From an uncultured Phocaeicola sp. (GTDB taxonomy: Bacteria > Bacteroidota > Bacteroidia > Bacteroidales > Bacteroidaceae), in the NCBI GenBank assembly GCA_944319745.1, contig CALUET010000003.1, positions 186,001-250,000 on the forward strand: a stretch of 64,000 nt of DNA, in the 5' to 3' direction. The stretch's first letter is position 1; each line of letters opens with the position of its first letter. The translations under genes were made by a program, and so were the position numbers. Below the pieces are notes generated by a model that ran no database searches, had not been told where the DNA came from, and saw only the letters and a list, made by a program, of their open reading frames with translations. Shown piece after piece: positions 8,615-17,428 of the stretch.

Positions 8615-8721
8615 GATATATAGATATAGGTGTATCGCTTAAAAATACTTCATGCGGTGGAGATAAGTGACGCCGGCTGTTTCTTCCGGCAATGCCTTTC
8701 TCCGGTTGAAGTGTGCCGCAG

Positions 8722-9231
8722 TTATTTTGCAAGTAAATATTTGATTACACCATAACCGCCTATTATTTGCACGAGCATTCCCGGTATGCCGATACGGAAG
8801 TCTTGGATTGCTGCATAAAAACTACCCGTCATCAGCCATTCTCCGGCGGTACCTATTACCTGATAAGCCAATACGGTCGCAAGAAGAAGCAGTATGCTTA
8901 CTTTTTTAAAGTGGTGAGCGATGTATCCGGCACTCAGCGCAAGCAGTACGGATTTAAGCAGAATGGCGGGCAATACGGCGGGAAGCGGCATCCCGAATAA
9001 TGCAGAGTTTACCACCGGCGAAAGAATTGCGGTCAGCAGTCCGGCCTTCCATCCATATTTATAAGCTGCGATGAGCGTGAAGAAATAAATAGGAAGCCAT
9101 ATCATTCCGCCTTGGGGAATGAGGTGACAGAGCTGGGGAAGCAGGATATTTCCTACGACGAACAGACCGGCTATCCAGTATGTTTTCACATCGCGATACG
9201 TTAATGTGTAAAGTTTTACAGTTGTTTCCAT
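8722..9231 (-). CDS. ECF transporter S-component-like membrane protein
   Basis: A 169-residue integral membrane protein with about five or six hydrophobic helices and short loops, the size and layout of the substrate-binding (S) component of energy-coupling-factor vitamin transporters. Glycine- and proline-rich turns such as HLIPQGGMIWLPIYF and SPVVNSALFGMPLP recall that group. No ECF ATPase or T-component gene is next to it, as is common when the energising module is shared. The substrate cannot be told; no riboswitch was seen. It is the last gene of a minus-strand operon after the DUF1893 gene (22-bp gap). Confidence 0.7.
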   Translation of the reverse strand: METTVKLYTLTYRDVKTYWIAGLFVVGNILLPQLCHLIPQGGMIWLPIYFFTLIAAYKYGWKAGLLTAILSPVVNSALFGMPLPAVLPAILLKSVLLALSAGYIAHHFKKVSILLLLATVLAYQVIGTAGEWLMTGSFYAAIQDFRIGIPGMLVQIIGGYGVIKYLLAK

Positions 9232-9253
9232 TTCGTATAATGTTTTTTAGTGA

Positions 9254-9667
9254 TTATTTTTTCGCATTGTTTTGTATGAAATCTTCTATTATCGGGAGGA
9301 TTTCTTCGGCCGTTTCTGCCTGGAAGGTGCGGGTTTCCAGCGGGCACCATCCCGATCGATCCCGGTTTATTATGTGTGGAACTACTTTGGCAAACGATAC
9401 ATCTGTATGATATTTTTGCAGTAATGTCAGTGCAGGCTGGCTGATTACATCGGCATAGACCGTCTTTATTCCGCCCAACACCATCAGTGCCGCCGCGGCT
9501 TTTCCTATCACCTTGTCGGCAATGGCGGCACCTTTTAGAAAAGTGGCCTCGTGCTTCAGTAAATAGTACAGGTCGGCAACTCCGCGTTGTCGGAATATTC
9601 GGATCTCCTTATTGGCAATAACGCAAGAACATCCTTCCGCGTGCAATCGTTCTATCAGCTCCTCCAT
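9254..9667 (-). CDS. DUF1893 domain protein
   Basis: A 137-residue soluble protein of the DUF1893 family, which is thought to share the cytidine-deaminase-like fold. The core DKVIGKAAAALMVLGGIKTVYADVIS (read in two parts, about residues 50-75) is typical, though the deaminase zinc ligands of true cytidine deaminases are not apparent. Function is unknown. It follows the aldo/keto reductase gene by only 3 bp and precedes the ECF S-like gene, so it is cotranscribed with both. The association with ferredoxin-type redox proteins suggests a small-molecule or cofactor role, but this is inference. Confidence 0.8.
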   Translation of the reverse strand: MEELIERLHAEGCSCVIANKEIRIFRQRGVADLYYLLKHEATFLKGAAIADKVIGKAAAALMVLGGIKTVYADVISQPALTLLQKYHTDVSFAKVVPHIINRDRSGWCPLETRTFQAETAEEILPIIEDFIQNNAKK

Positions 9668-9670
9668 TTG

Positions 9671-11056
9671 TTAAAGTTTCCCTTCTTTTAAATCATTTAC
9701 GAATTGATCTATGCGGTGCAATTCCTTGGGGATGTTAATGGACTGCGGGCAATGCGGAGTACATTGGTTACATCCGGTACAATGATCGGCTTGTCGTAAG
9801 CGGGGAACGCTACGGTCGTATCCGATGAGAAACGCTCTTCTTGCTTTCCGATAGTTTTCCGATTGAGAGTTTTCCGGGATGTTTCCTTCATTCACGCACT
9901 TGTTGTAGTGCAATAATATCCCCGGTATGTCGATTCCGTAAGGACACGGCATGCAATACTGGCAGTCGTTACACGGAATTGTCGGGTATTCCATCATCAG
10001 TGTAGCGGTATCATAGAGGAACTGGAACTCGGAGTCTGACAACGGTTCCAGCGGGGAATATGTATGAAGATTGTCTTCCAGGTGTTCCATGTACGTCATC
10101 CCGCTCAATACAGTCAGCACTCCGGGGAATGAACCGGCGTAGCGGAATGCCCACGATGCCACGCTGCTTTCGGGAGCGCGCTGCTTCAGACGAGCTGCAA
10201 TGTGGTCGGGAACATTGGAAAGACGTCCGCCTAATAGTGGTTCCATGATGACGGCCGGAATGTTTCTTTTCTGAAGTTCATCATAAAGATATTCGGCATT
10301 GACATTATTTCCCGAGGCATGTTTCCAATCGACGTAGTTCAATTGGATCTGTATAAAGTCCCAATGTACTTTTTCATGCAGGGCAATCAGTTGGTCGAAC
10401 ACTTCGCGTCGTCCGTGGAATGACCATCCCAGGCGTCGGATGCGCCCGGCTTTTCGTTCTTCAATGAGGAAGTCCAGCATACCGTTGTCGATGTATCGCG
10501 ACTCGAAATCCCTCATACTTCCGCCAATGGAGTGAAGAAGGTAATAATCGATGTAGTCTACTTGCAAATCTTTAAACGACTGGTGATACATTTCCAGCGA
10601 GCCTTCCCGGCTGTGATCGCCGAAGTTCGACAACTTGGTTGCAATGAAAAGTTTCTCTCTCGGGTAACGTTTCAGCGCAATCCCCGTGGCTTTCTCGGAT
10701 AATCCCCGCACGTATGCCGGAGATGTATCGAAGTAATTTACTCCATGGGCGATAGCTACGTCAACCAGTTTGTTGACGGTTTCCTGGTCGATTACTTCCT
10801 TCTTGTTGTCGTTTTTATCTTTTGTCATCGGCCAACGCATGCAGCCGTATCCCAGGAGTGATACTTTATCTCCCAAAGAAGGATGCGTGCGGTAGGTCAT
10901 TTTATCGGTTGGAATTTCTGTATTTGCCGCATGTTTCGAGCTGTTGCCCGCTCCGTTTTTGCATGACACAATTCCGGTTGAGGCGAGTCCGGCCAGTCCC
11001 ATTGTTTTAAAGAAATCCCGGCGGTTTATTTTATGTTCGTTATGGTTCTCTTTCAT
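9671..11056 (-). CDS. Aldo/keto reductase with Tat signal and ferredoxin domain
   Basis: About 461 residues from the chosen start. A twin-arginine signal comes first (NRRDFFKTMGLAGLAS) and ends in a lipobox-like SC. An aldo/keto reductase barrel follows with the expected NYFDTSPAY motif and a conserved Lys (FIATKLS). The C-terminal part carries two 4Fe-4S motifs (CNDCQYCMPCP and CTGCNQCTPHCP). The frame is open upstream to 11191, but that longer start would overlap the polyferredoxin gene and bury the Tat signal; the ATG at 11056 gives a normal exported N-terminus and a 61-bp gap. It probably receives or gives electrons to the membrane polyferredoxin encoded just before it. The substrate is unknown. 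Confidence 0.88.
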   Translation of the reverse strand: MKENHNEHKINRRDFFKTMGLAGLASTGIVSCKNGAGNSSKHAANTEIPTDKMTYRTHPSLGDKVSLLGYGCMRWPMTKDKNDNKKEVIDQETVNKLVDVAIAHGVNYFDTSPAYVRGLSEKATGIALKRYPREKLFIATKLSNFGDHSREGSLEMYHQSFKDLQVDYIDYYLLHSIGGSMRDFESRYIDNGMLDFLIEERKAGRIRRLGWSFHGRREVFDQLIALHEKVHWDFIQIQLNYVDWKHASGNNVNAEYLYDELQKRNIPAVIMEPLLGGRLSNVPDHIAARLKQRAPESSVASWAFRYAGSFPGVLTVLSGMTYMEHLEDNLHTYSPLEPLSDSEFQFLYDTATLMMEYPTIPCNDCQYCMPCPYGIDIPGILLHYNKCVNEGNIPENSQSENYRKARRAFLIGYDRSVPRLRQADHCTGCNQCTPHCPQSINIPKELHRIDQFVNDLKEGKL

Positions 11057-11117
11057 TTTGCTGAATTTATTAGTTGTAAATTTAAGTGTCAGCGCATTTT
11101 CCTGTAGGCCTTTTGCG

Positions 11118-12623
11118 TTAAATCGTGCGGTGTACCTCGTGTCCTTCCACGTAGATTGCACTGAATGGGCGTGCCGGACATAAGTTTTCACAGCTTCCGC
11201 ATCCGATGCAACGCTCAGTGTTTATTGCAGGGATCTTGCGGGAATTTTGATTTTCCGGATCGGATGGAATCATTTGTATGGCTCCTGTGGGACAATGACG
11301 GGCACAGTTGTCGCAGTCTACATCGTCGGTTTGTGTGATGCAATTGGCTTTTATCCATACGGCATGCCCTACTTGTGTGGCCGATTTGTCGGCAGTTGTG
11401 ATGGGCTGTATGGCTCCTGTGGGGCAAACGTCGCCACATTTTGTACATTCCGGGCGGCAGTATCCGCGCTCGAATGACATCTCCGGTTGCATAAACCTCG
11501 ATAAATCGGAAGAAGGACGAAGCACTCCTGTGGGACAAACCGAAACACATAACTGGCATCCCGTACAGTGTTGGGCAAAGTGCCGCGCGCTTAAAGAACC
11601 CGGCGGGGTTATGGGAGTGGCACGATCGGGTATTTTTTTGTCAATGATGGTGGCCAGTCCGCCATCGACTTTCTTCTCTTGAGCTTTTATTGTCGATGCT
11701 GCCGTAAGAGCAATGGCCGTGCTTAAGAATGTACGGCGGCTGTTGTCCGACGCATGGCCTGTTGTTTGTTCCGAAGGCGCGTCGCTTACGGAAGTTGTTT
11801 CTGTCTTCTTCGGGTGTGTATATCGGATAGCTTTTTCTTTACATTGCTCAAGACAGTCCATACATGCCACGCACCTGCTGTAATCGATGGTGTGTGTTTT
11901 TACGTCAATACAAGATGCTTTGCAGTTACGGGCGCACTTGTGGCAGTTGACACATTTCGATGTATCGATTACAGGCTTGAGCCATGCATATCTGGAGATG
12001 AAGCCGAGTATCGTTCCCACCGGGCATATTGTATTGCAATATGTGCGTCCTCCGCGCCAGGCAAGCACGATCAGTACCAAAAAGGTCACGACGGCCACAA
12101 TAAAAGTCGGAAGGCTTTTCATCCAAACATCGGCGGAGTAGAACCAATAGTTGTCCATGTGTTCCGATAAAGCAGCCAGCATATTGTCACCCCAAAGGTA
12201 GATGGGTTGAAACAGGTTGGAGGCGATTCTTCCGTAAGCACTGTATGGAGCAATCAGAGCGGCCGCAGATGCAAATCCGGCCACAAGGGCGATGATGAAT
12301 AAAGCCAGCACTGTCCAGCGTAATCCGGTGAGGGCTTTTGAGTAGCGGAATCGGTTCTTCTTTCTCTTGCCTGCAATCCAGGAAACAACATCCTGGAAGA
12401 TTCCCAGCGGACAGATGACCGAACAATACACACGTCCTAACAGAAGTGTAAGAAGTATAAGCAATAAAATTATCCCGACGTTCAGGGCCAACACCGCAGG
12501 AAGAAACTGGATTTTTGCCATCCAGCCGAACCATGCGTGCAAGGTTCCCGTAAAGTCAAGGAATAACAGCGTGATGAAGAATAAAAAAATGACGGCAAGA
12601 ACGCGTCTGATTTTTTGTAGCAT
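11118..12623 (-). CDS. Membrane-bound polyferredoxin (NapH-like fused to periplasmic ferredoxin)
   Basis: A 501-residue iron-sulfur membrane protein. The N-terminal half resembles NapH/MauN quinol-linked proteins: several membrane helices with CSVICPLG and CNTICPVG motifs on loops, then two ferredoxin motifs (CVNCHKCARNC and CVACMDCLEQC). Near residue 300 a second Tat-like segment (SRRTFLSTAIALTAAS) starts an additional ferredoxin part with four more cysteine clusters (CTGCQLCVSVCP, CTKCGDVCP, CDNCARHCP, CIGCGSCENLCP). This looks like a fusion of NapH- and NapG-type modules, able to pass electrons across the membrane. It is the first gene of the operon with the aldo/keto reductase, DUF1893 and ECF S-like genes. 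Confidence 0.88.
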   Translation of the reverse strand: MLQKIRRVLAVIFLFFITLLFLDFTGTLHAWFGWMAKIQFLPAVLALNVGIILLLILLTLLLGRVYCSVICPLGIFQDVVSWIAGKRKKNRFRYSKALTGLRWTVLALFIIALVAGFASAAALIAPYSAYGRIASNLFQPIYLWGDNMLAALSEHMDNYWFYSADVWMKSLPTFIVAVVTFLVLIVLAWRGGRTYCNTICPVGTILGFISRYAWLKPVIDTSKCVNCHKCARNCKASCIDVKTHTIDYSRCVACMDCLEQCKEKAIRYTHPKKTETTSVSDAPSEQTTGHASDNSRRTFLSTAIALTAASTIKAQEKKVDGGLATIIDKKIPDRATPITPPGSLSARHFAQHCTGCQLCVSVCPTGVLRPSSDLSRFMQPEMSFERGYCRPECTKCGDVCPTGAIQPITTADKSATQVGHAVWIKANCITQTDDVDCDNCARHCPTGAIQMIPSDPENQNSRKIPAINTERCIGCGSCENLCPARPFSAIYVEGHEVHRTI

Positions 12624-12673
12624 AAACCATGAATTATTAGTTAGTCATATAAAATCTCTGTATGCGGATGATG

Positions 12674-12689
12674 CAAAAATACAAATATA
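12674..12689 (-). promoter_or_regulatory. Tandem -7 boxes for the polyferredoxin operon
   Basis: Two adjacent minus-strand matches to TAnnTTTG: TATATTTG (12689-12682) and TATTTTTG (12681-12674). They lie 51-66 bases before the ATG at 12623. Only one is likely used; a clear -33 element was not found for either. Confidence 0.55.
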
Positions 12690-12767
12690 TTTGTTCCTTT
12701 AATTATACAGATTACTGATAAATATATCAATTTTACGGATGCTGATTGCGGCAAGTGCCTCATAAAA

Positions 12768-12812
12768 TAACGAGAGGAAAGAAACACAATCGTTGTCTTT
12801 TGCCTCTCGTTA
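12768..12812 (-). terminator. Intrinsic terminator after the DUF1080 gene
   Basis: A 10-bp perfect inverted repeat (12803-12812 and 12768-12777) with further weak pairing inside the loop, followed on the minus strand by a short T-rich run. It lies 19 bp after the DUF1080 stop codon. Confidence 0.7.
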
Positions 12813-12830
12813 CGGTTCGTTCTTTTCCGA

Positions 12831-14183
12831 TTAAGGAAGTTCTTTTATTTTTATATTCTTAAACCAGACTTCATCACCGTGGTCTTGCAGTAAAATGTAG
12901 CCTTCGGATGCGTTACCGAAATTAGGCCAGTTGCGATATTTACTGTAGGCCACCAGTGCATTCCACATCTGGTTGTTTCTATCGTATTCGATAATTTTCT
13001 CACCATTCATCCAATGTTCCACATGATTCCCCTTGACGATTATGATGGCGGAATTGAAATCTTTTTTATTGTAAGGCTTCTTTTCCGGGGCAGGAATGAG
13101 GTCGTATAATGAGCCGGCCTTGCGGTTTCCCTTCACGCCTAACTTTGCGTCCGGGTGTTTGTCGTCGTCCAGTATCTGGTATTCGCAACCGATGGCGGAA
13201 CCATCTCCCTTGTTTAATTCCGGATCAACGAAATATTTGATTCCGCTGTTGGCCCCTTCCGTTATCTTGAAGTCGACCTTTAGGATGAAATTCTTGTATG
13301 TGCGTGTGGTTACGATGTCGCCTCCGTTGGCAGACTCCGCGCCGTTTCCCTTGAGGACCTTCAGTATGCCGTTTTCTATTTTCCATCCTTTTTCAGGGAA
13401 GCCGGAAAGTTTGGCTCCTCTCCAGCCGTCGGTTGTTTTCCCATCCCATAATAATTTCCATCCTTCTTTGGCTTCTTGCGGAGAAATGGTGTTGGCTATC
13501 AGATTTATTTCTGGGGCGGCTTTCTCTGCCGGAGTGCTATATTTTTCAACATCTTCCGTGCAGATGCGGATATTTCTCCAGCTTATGGTCTTGCCTTCGT
13601 CTTTTTCATTTCCTATAGCATGTACTTGCAGTGCGATAAACCCTTCGGGAGTCATGTCATCCCAAATGTTTGCGCAAGGAATATCATTTACCCATGTGCG
13701 GATAGAGTTCCCGATGGCCTCAATGCGAGCCTTATTCCATTGGTCCTTTTTAAAGGCAGTTTTTGCCGGAGTGTTCAAGGTCAACGGATATAACCAATTG
13801 CGTCTTGCTTCATCGTAAATGCCGCCCGACCATGCACGTGCTGAGGGATCTATCTCAAATTGATAGCCGTGTACGCGTCCGTTCTGGTAGTCTTTCTTGC
13901 TTTCACTGCGTATCTGTACGCCGGAATTCAGGCTGTTGTCGATTTTAAATTCGAATTCCAGTATGAAATCCTTATAGGTCTTTTTTGTAACCAGGAAAGT
14001 GTTTGGCGTATTCATTTTCGATACGCCCACGATGGCGCCGTCTTCTATTTTATATTCGGCCTTCCCGTTCAGCCTTTTCCATCCCTTTAAATTCTTTCCG
14101 TTAAATAGGGGTTCCCAGTTTTGGGCCGAGATGCCTGACGCTACAAATGCGAACAGGCAGGCAAAAAGTATGTATTTTTTCAT
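12831..14183 (-). CDS. Tandem DUF1080 (3-keto-glycoside hydrolase-like) protein
   Basis: A 450-residue exported protein with a signal peptide (about 1-20) and two DUF1080 domains: residues about 22-210 (starting [15 protein letters not shown]) and about 235-450 (starting [15 protein letters not shown]). DUF1080 has a concanavalin-like beta-sandwich fold and some members hydrolyse 3-keto-glycosides. The gene lies 12 bp after a Gfo/Idh/MocA oxidoreductase gene, which fits a two-step scheme in which the sugar is oxidised and the glycosidic bond then cleaved. That scheme is known for related genes; applying it here is inference. Which of the two domains keeps activity cannot be told. Confidence 0.85.
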   Translation of the reverse strand: MKKYILFACLFAFVASGISAQNWEPLFNGKNLKGWKRLNGKAEYKIEDGAIVGVSKMNTPNTFLVTKKTYKDFILEFEFKIDNSLNSGVQIRSESKKDYQNGRVHGYQFEIDPSARAWSGGIYDEARRNWLYPLTLNTPAKTAFKKDQWNKARIEAIGNSIRTWVNDIPCANIWDDMTPEGFIALQVHAIGNEKDEGKTISWRNIRICTEDVEKYSTPAEKAAPEINLIANTISPQEAKEGWKLLWDGKTTDGWRGAKLSGFPEKGWKIENGILKVLKGNGAESANGGDIVTTRTYKNFILKVDFKITEGANSGIKYFVDPELNKGDGSAIGCEYQILDDDKHPDAKLGVKGNRKAGSLYDLIPAPEKKPYNKKDFNSAIIIVKGNHVEHWMNGEKIIEYDRNNQMWNALVAYSKYRNWPNFGNASEGYILLQDHGDEVWFKNIKIKELP

Positions 14184-14195
14184 GGATAATATGAC

Positions 14196-15620
14196 TTATA
14201 GTTTGTAAAATTCTTCCCATCCTTTGCGGGGAGGAACGCCCGTAAGCATTGCGTTGGCAAAGGCATTGTTTGTAATTTGTTTGGTTCTTGCATCGAAATA
14301 CAGTTGTGCGTTCAGTCGTTGGGCGATAACTCCCAGACAGAATACCTGGCTCAATACGCCGTTTATCTCGAATGGTGAGCGGGTTTTTTCCAATCCCTGA
14401 CATGCAAGAAGGAAATTCTCGAAGTGGTTCGACGGGCTTTTTGGAACAGGAGGCAGTTTGTCTGCCATCTCTTTTGCCTTTTCTTCGGGGATGATGGAAA
14501 GGGTGCTCCCGTGACTTCCTCCTTTAAATATAAGATCTTTGGTGTAGATAATTTTCCCGGGATTCAGCGTCGACGGAGCGGTTTCTCCCTGATTTGTTGC
14601 CGGAATGTTGGGATCTAATTCAGAAACCCCGTATCCTTTCGGCAGAGGGGGAAGGTTGTCTATCCCGTCGTACCATGTAATGTCTACCGGAGGCATGCTT
14701 CGTCTTTGCGGGAAGCGGAACAGGATGGTAGAAGAATATGGGAAGAAGAAGTCATTGTGGCCTTCAGCTTTCAGCATGGTTATTTCGTAAGGCAATCCCA
14801 ATTCAAGGAATTCGTGAACGGTATCAAGGATATGTGCTCCCCAGTCGCCCAGCACGCCCATACCGAAATCGTACCAGCACCGCCAGTCTCCCTGGTGATA
14901 TTTTGCATTAAAGTCATGGTAAGGTGCGGCACAAAGCCACGTGTTCCAGTCCATTCCTTTGGGAATATCTTCTCTGTCCGGCATCTTGTATATGGATTTT
15001 GCATCCCATTTATGCCAACGTCTAATGTTGTTCATGTGTGCGGTGACGGCGGTAACATCTTTAATTATTCCCGCGTCCATCCATGCTTTAAACTGGAAAT
15101 AGTTTGCTTCCGAGTGCCCTTGGTTTCCCACTTGCGTCGCCAAATTGGGATGTTTGCGCGCAGCTTCCATTAAAAGCTCGGCTTCATTGAACGTGCGCGT
15201 CATGGGCTTTTCCAGATAAACATGTTTTCCTTCTGACAAAGCCAGCATGGCTATCGGGAAATGAGAGTGGTCGGGGGTGGCAATGGTGACGGCGTCAAAC
15301 TCATTTCCACACTTGTCGAATAGTTCACGAAAGTCGCGAAACTTCTTGGCTTTCGGGTACATTCCCTGTACTTTCTGCGTTTGTTTCCCGTCAAGGTCTA
15401 CGTCGCATAAGGCGACGACCTCGACCATTCCCGTGCGGGCGAAATCTTCTATGATCTGTTGCCCGCGGTTTCCGATACCTATGTGGGCAATTTTTACTTT
15501 ACCTTTTGCCTTTTTTTGTGCTGCGATTGGGGAAGAAGCTCCCAATAAGTCGCTACTGCCTAATGCGATGCCGGTAGTGGTCATCGCCATTGTCTTTAAA
15601 AAGTTTCTTCGTGTTACCAT
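14196..15620 (-). CDS. Gfo/Idh/MocA family oxidoreductase with Tat signal
   Basis: A 474-residue NAD(P)-dependent oxidoreductase-like protein. It starts with a twin-arginine signal (TRRNFLKTMAMTTTGIALG), so it is predicted to be exported folded with its cofactor. A Rossmann domain follows from about residue 40 (KIAHIGIGNRGQ, then ALCDVD), with the family's EKPMTRT motif near residue 135, then the alpha/beta substrate domain. It is the first gene of a two-gene unit with the DUF1080 protein. Likely substrates are sugars or glycosides. Confidence 0.88.
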   Translation of the reverse strand: MVTRRNFLKTMAMTTTGIALGSSDLLGASSPIAAQKKAKGKVKIAHIGIGNRGQQIIEDFARTGMVEVVALCDVDLDGKQTQKVQGMYPKAKKFRDFRELFDKCGNEFDAVTIATPDHSHFPIAMLALSEGKHVYLEKPMTRTFNEAELLMEAARKHPNLATQVGNQGHSEANYFQFKAWMDAGIIKDVTAVTAHMNNIRRWHKWDAKSIYKMPDREDIPKGMDWNTWLCAAPYHDFNAKYHQGDWRCWYDFGMGVLGDWGAHILDTVHEFLELGLPYEITMLKAEGHNDFFFPYSSTILFRFPQRRSMPPVDITWYDGIDNLPPLPKGYGVSELDPNIPATNQGETAPSTLNPGKIIYTKDLIFKGGSHGSTLSIIPEEKAKEMADKLPPVPKSPSNHFENFLLACQGLEKTRSPFEINGVLSQVFCLGVIAQRLNAQLYFDARTKQITNNAFANAMLTGVPPRKGWEEFYKL

Positions 15621-15947
15621 GATGTTGATTTAATGTAATGCAATGTGTGTGATATAAGATCGGGATGTAATTCCCAATTTTGCCCCTAAAGTTATAAGTT
15701 TTTTTGAGAAATCTACTTTCTTTGTGCCGATTTTTTTTGAATTGAATCTTTTTGTACAGAAGAAAATATCGAATTCTTTTTCTGAAAAGGATGTTTTCTT
15801 TTTGTTTCTGCATCGGGGAATTTTATCTGTTTCATCCCGTTGGTTTTACTTGGGACAGGCTGCGTTTCTTTAAGCCTTTCGGGACAGTTGCGGCGGAGGA
15901 AAAGAAAAAGGCAGTCATCTTACTGAGATAACTGCCTTTTAAGCCGG
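15621..15947. other. Intergenic region upstream of the Gfo/Idh/MocA gene
   Basis: No gene was found in these 327 bp. They contain the promoter region of the oxidoreductase operon: a minus-strand TAACTTTA near 15690, one base off the TAnnTTTG consensus and so only a weak candidate. The tRNA-Lys terminator hairpin lies at the far end. The rest is AT-rich without visible structure. Confidence 0.55.
15906..15940 (-). terminator. Intrinsic terminator after tRNA-Lys
   Basis: A perfect 10-bp inverted repeat (15906-15915 and 15931-15940) with a 15-base loop, followed on the minus strand by a T-rich tract. It begins 8 bases after the tRNA 3' end. Confidence 0.8.
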
Positions 15948-16020
15948 TGATCCGCTTGGGGCTCGAACCCAAGACCCCAACATTAAAAGTGTTGTGCTCT
16001 ACCTGCTGAGCTAGCGAATC
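15948..16020 (-). tRNA. tRNA-Lys (anticodon TTT)
   Basis: A 73-base cloverleaf on the minus strand. The acceptor stem GATTCGC/GCGGATC contains one T-G wobble; the discriminator base is A. The anticodon stem is CAACA/TGTTG around the loop CTTTTAA, giving anticodon TTT. The T loop is TTCGAGC. CCA is not encoded. Confidence 0.96.
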
Positions 16021-16054
16021 TTACCATGTTTGCATCGTTTTTCGATTGCGTGTG

Positions 16055-16062
16055 CAAAGGTA
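16055..16062 (-). promoter_or_regulatory. Promoter -7 box for tRNA-Lys
   Basis: TACCTTTG on the minus strand, with a TTTG -33 element 20 bases upstream, an almost ideal Bacteroidetes promoter. It starts transcription a short leader before the tRNA. Confidence 0.7.
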
Positions 16063-16141
16063 TGTGTTTCTTATCAAACCGCCAAATCTTTTGTTTCTTT
16101 TTTATGTATAAATTTTTAATTCGCCTTGTTTTCGACTGTTT

Positions 16142-17245
16142 TTAGGTATCTTTTTGTGAAGATAAGAAGTCGGTATCCTTCTTATGTATGTATTTTTGGT
16201 AATAAGATAGCAGTAGCGTGGTGAGTGGTAATGCGATGATCATTCCCAACAGTCCCATGAGTGCTCCCCATACGGAGAGGGAAAGCAGGATGATGGCCGG
16301 ATTCAGTCCGGTGATTTTTCCCATGATTTTAGGTACAAGAAACCCATCTTGTATGATTTGTACAATGACGAATACGGACAGGGCCAGGCCTAAAATGAAC
16401 CAGAAGTTCTCGCCCGTGTCGGCAGCTTTCAGCAGGGCCAGTAAAATGGTGGGGATGAATCCGATGATTTGAAGGTATGGTACCATATTAAGAAGACCGA
16501 TAAACAGGCCGAGGCCGATGGCCAACGGAAAATCGATGATGAGGAAACCGATGCTGAAAAGGATTCCTACGCAGAATGCAACGAGGGCTTGTCCTCTGAA
16601 ATATTGGTTCATGCTGTCTTTTATATCGGTCATGATGCGCAATACCATGTCGCGATGTTTGGCCTGAATCAGGTTGATCCATCCGGAAGCTATCTTTTCG
16701 TAGTCCAAAAGAATGAAGAAAATGTATAAAATCATGATGAATGAAGTACAAATGGCTACGATGATGTTGAACGAAGTAGACAGCAATATTTGTACTTGCG
16801 GTATGACTTTTTGGACAGCCTTGATGATGTTTTCGGCATTTAGCATCGCTTTTAGCTGTTCGGTGTCGACATTTTCCCGGATAAAGTTGCTGACAATATC
16901 CGGAAGAGCTGCCTGTTTCCCTTCTATGAAATAGATTTCTATCAGTTGTTTCAACTTGATAAATTCATCGACCATCGGGGGGATGATGAGAAAACATGCG
17001 GCCGTTCCAATGATGATGAGCGTAAGCATGACGGCAAGTATGGAGACCGCCCGATTTTTTATGCGGAGCTTATGCTGATAAAATAGCACCATGGGGTACA
17101 TCAGATAGGCAATAAGCCACGAAATGAAGAAGGGAAGAAGTACACTGCTCAGCCGGTTTAACAAATAAAGTATAATTAAAAGGACTGCTCCGCCGAGGAC
17201 TCCACGGATAAAGCTGTCGAATGTTATTTTTTTTTGTGTCAGCAT
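16142..17245 (-). CDS. AI-2E family transporter (PerM/YdiK type)
   Basis: A polytopic inner-membrane protein of 367 residues from the chosen start, with about seven or eight membrane helices. A large soluble stretch between the early helices and the central ones (about residues 80-160) and the late glycine/proline-rich NPAIILLSLSVWGALMGLLGM segment, split here over two helices, are typical of this family. Members include exporters of AI-2 and ion/proton antiporters, so the substrate is uncertain. The frame is open to 17347, but the ATG at 17245 is chosen because a good -7 box (17279-17286) falls inside the longer version. It diverges from rsmI. Confidence 0.85.
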   Translation of the reverse strand: MLTQKKITFDSFIRGVLGGAVLLIILYLLNRLSSVLLPFFISWLIAYLMYPMVLFYQHKLRIKNRAVSILAVMLTLIIIGTAACFLIIPPMVDEFIKLKQLIEIYFIEGKQAALPDIVSNFIRENVDTEQLKAMLNAENIIKAVQKVIPQVQILLSTSFNIIVAICTSFIMILYIFFILLDYEKIASGWINLIQAKHRDMVLRIMTDIKDSMNQYFRGQALVAFCVGILFSIGFLIIDFPLAIGLGLFIGLLNMVPYLQIIGFIPTILLALLKAADTGENFWFILGLALSVFVIVQIIQDGFLVPKIMGKITGLNPAIILLSLSVWGALMGLLGMIIALPLTTLLLSYYQKYIHKKDTDFLSSQKDT

Positions 17246-17278
17246 ATTATTTGGGCGATTGGGAAAGTTTATATATTG

Positions 17279-17286
17279 CAAATGTA
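17279..17286 (-). promoter_or_regulatory. Promoter -7 box for the AI-2E family gene
   Basis: TACATTTG on the minus strand fits TAnnTTTG and lies 33 bases before the ATG at 17245. It argues against any start further upstream. Confidence 0.6.
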
Positions 17287-17393
17287 CGATATTTGAAAAA
17301 TTAAATGATGAAAAAAGAACGATTAATATACGTAAAAGGTAAAACATCTGTTAAAAAAAGAACAAATTTAGGCTAAGGATGTAAAAACCTTTT

Positions 17394-17401
17394 TATCTTT
17401 G
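17394..17401 (+). promoter_or_regulatory. Promoter -7 box for rsmI
   Basis: TATCTTTG on the plus strand, 27 bases before the rsmI ATG at 17429. It overlaps the TTG at 17399, so that codon is not the start. Confidence 0.6.
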
Positions 17402-17428
17402 TTCAAAGCAAAACGCGAAAAAGATACA

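Larger units (their letters stand above)
8271..8721. other. 451-bp intergenic region between dsbD and the ECF S-like gene
   Basis: No credible gene was found here. It holds the dsbD promoter near its left end and the long hairpin terminator of the operon to the right (8524-8614). The stretch 8330-8520 is AT-rich with T-runs and shows no further structure I could support. Open frames over the region lack family features. Confidence 0.7.

Noticed and set aside
8271-8721. Riboswitch linked to the ECF S-like gene
   Set aside because: This region is downstream of that gene, and no known riboswitch core was recognised.
11057-11191. Longer start for the aldo/keto reductase
   Set aside because: It would overlap the polyferredoxin gene and move the Tat signal away from the N-terminus.
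13096-13818. 240-codon open frame on the plus strand
   Set aside because: Antisense shadow of the DUF1080 gene, with biased composition and no recognisable domain.
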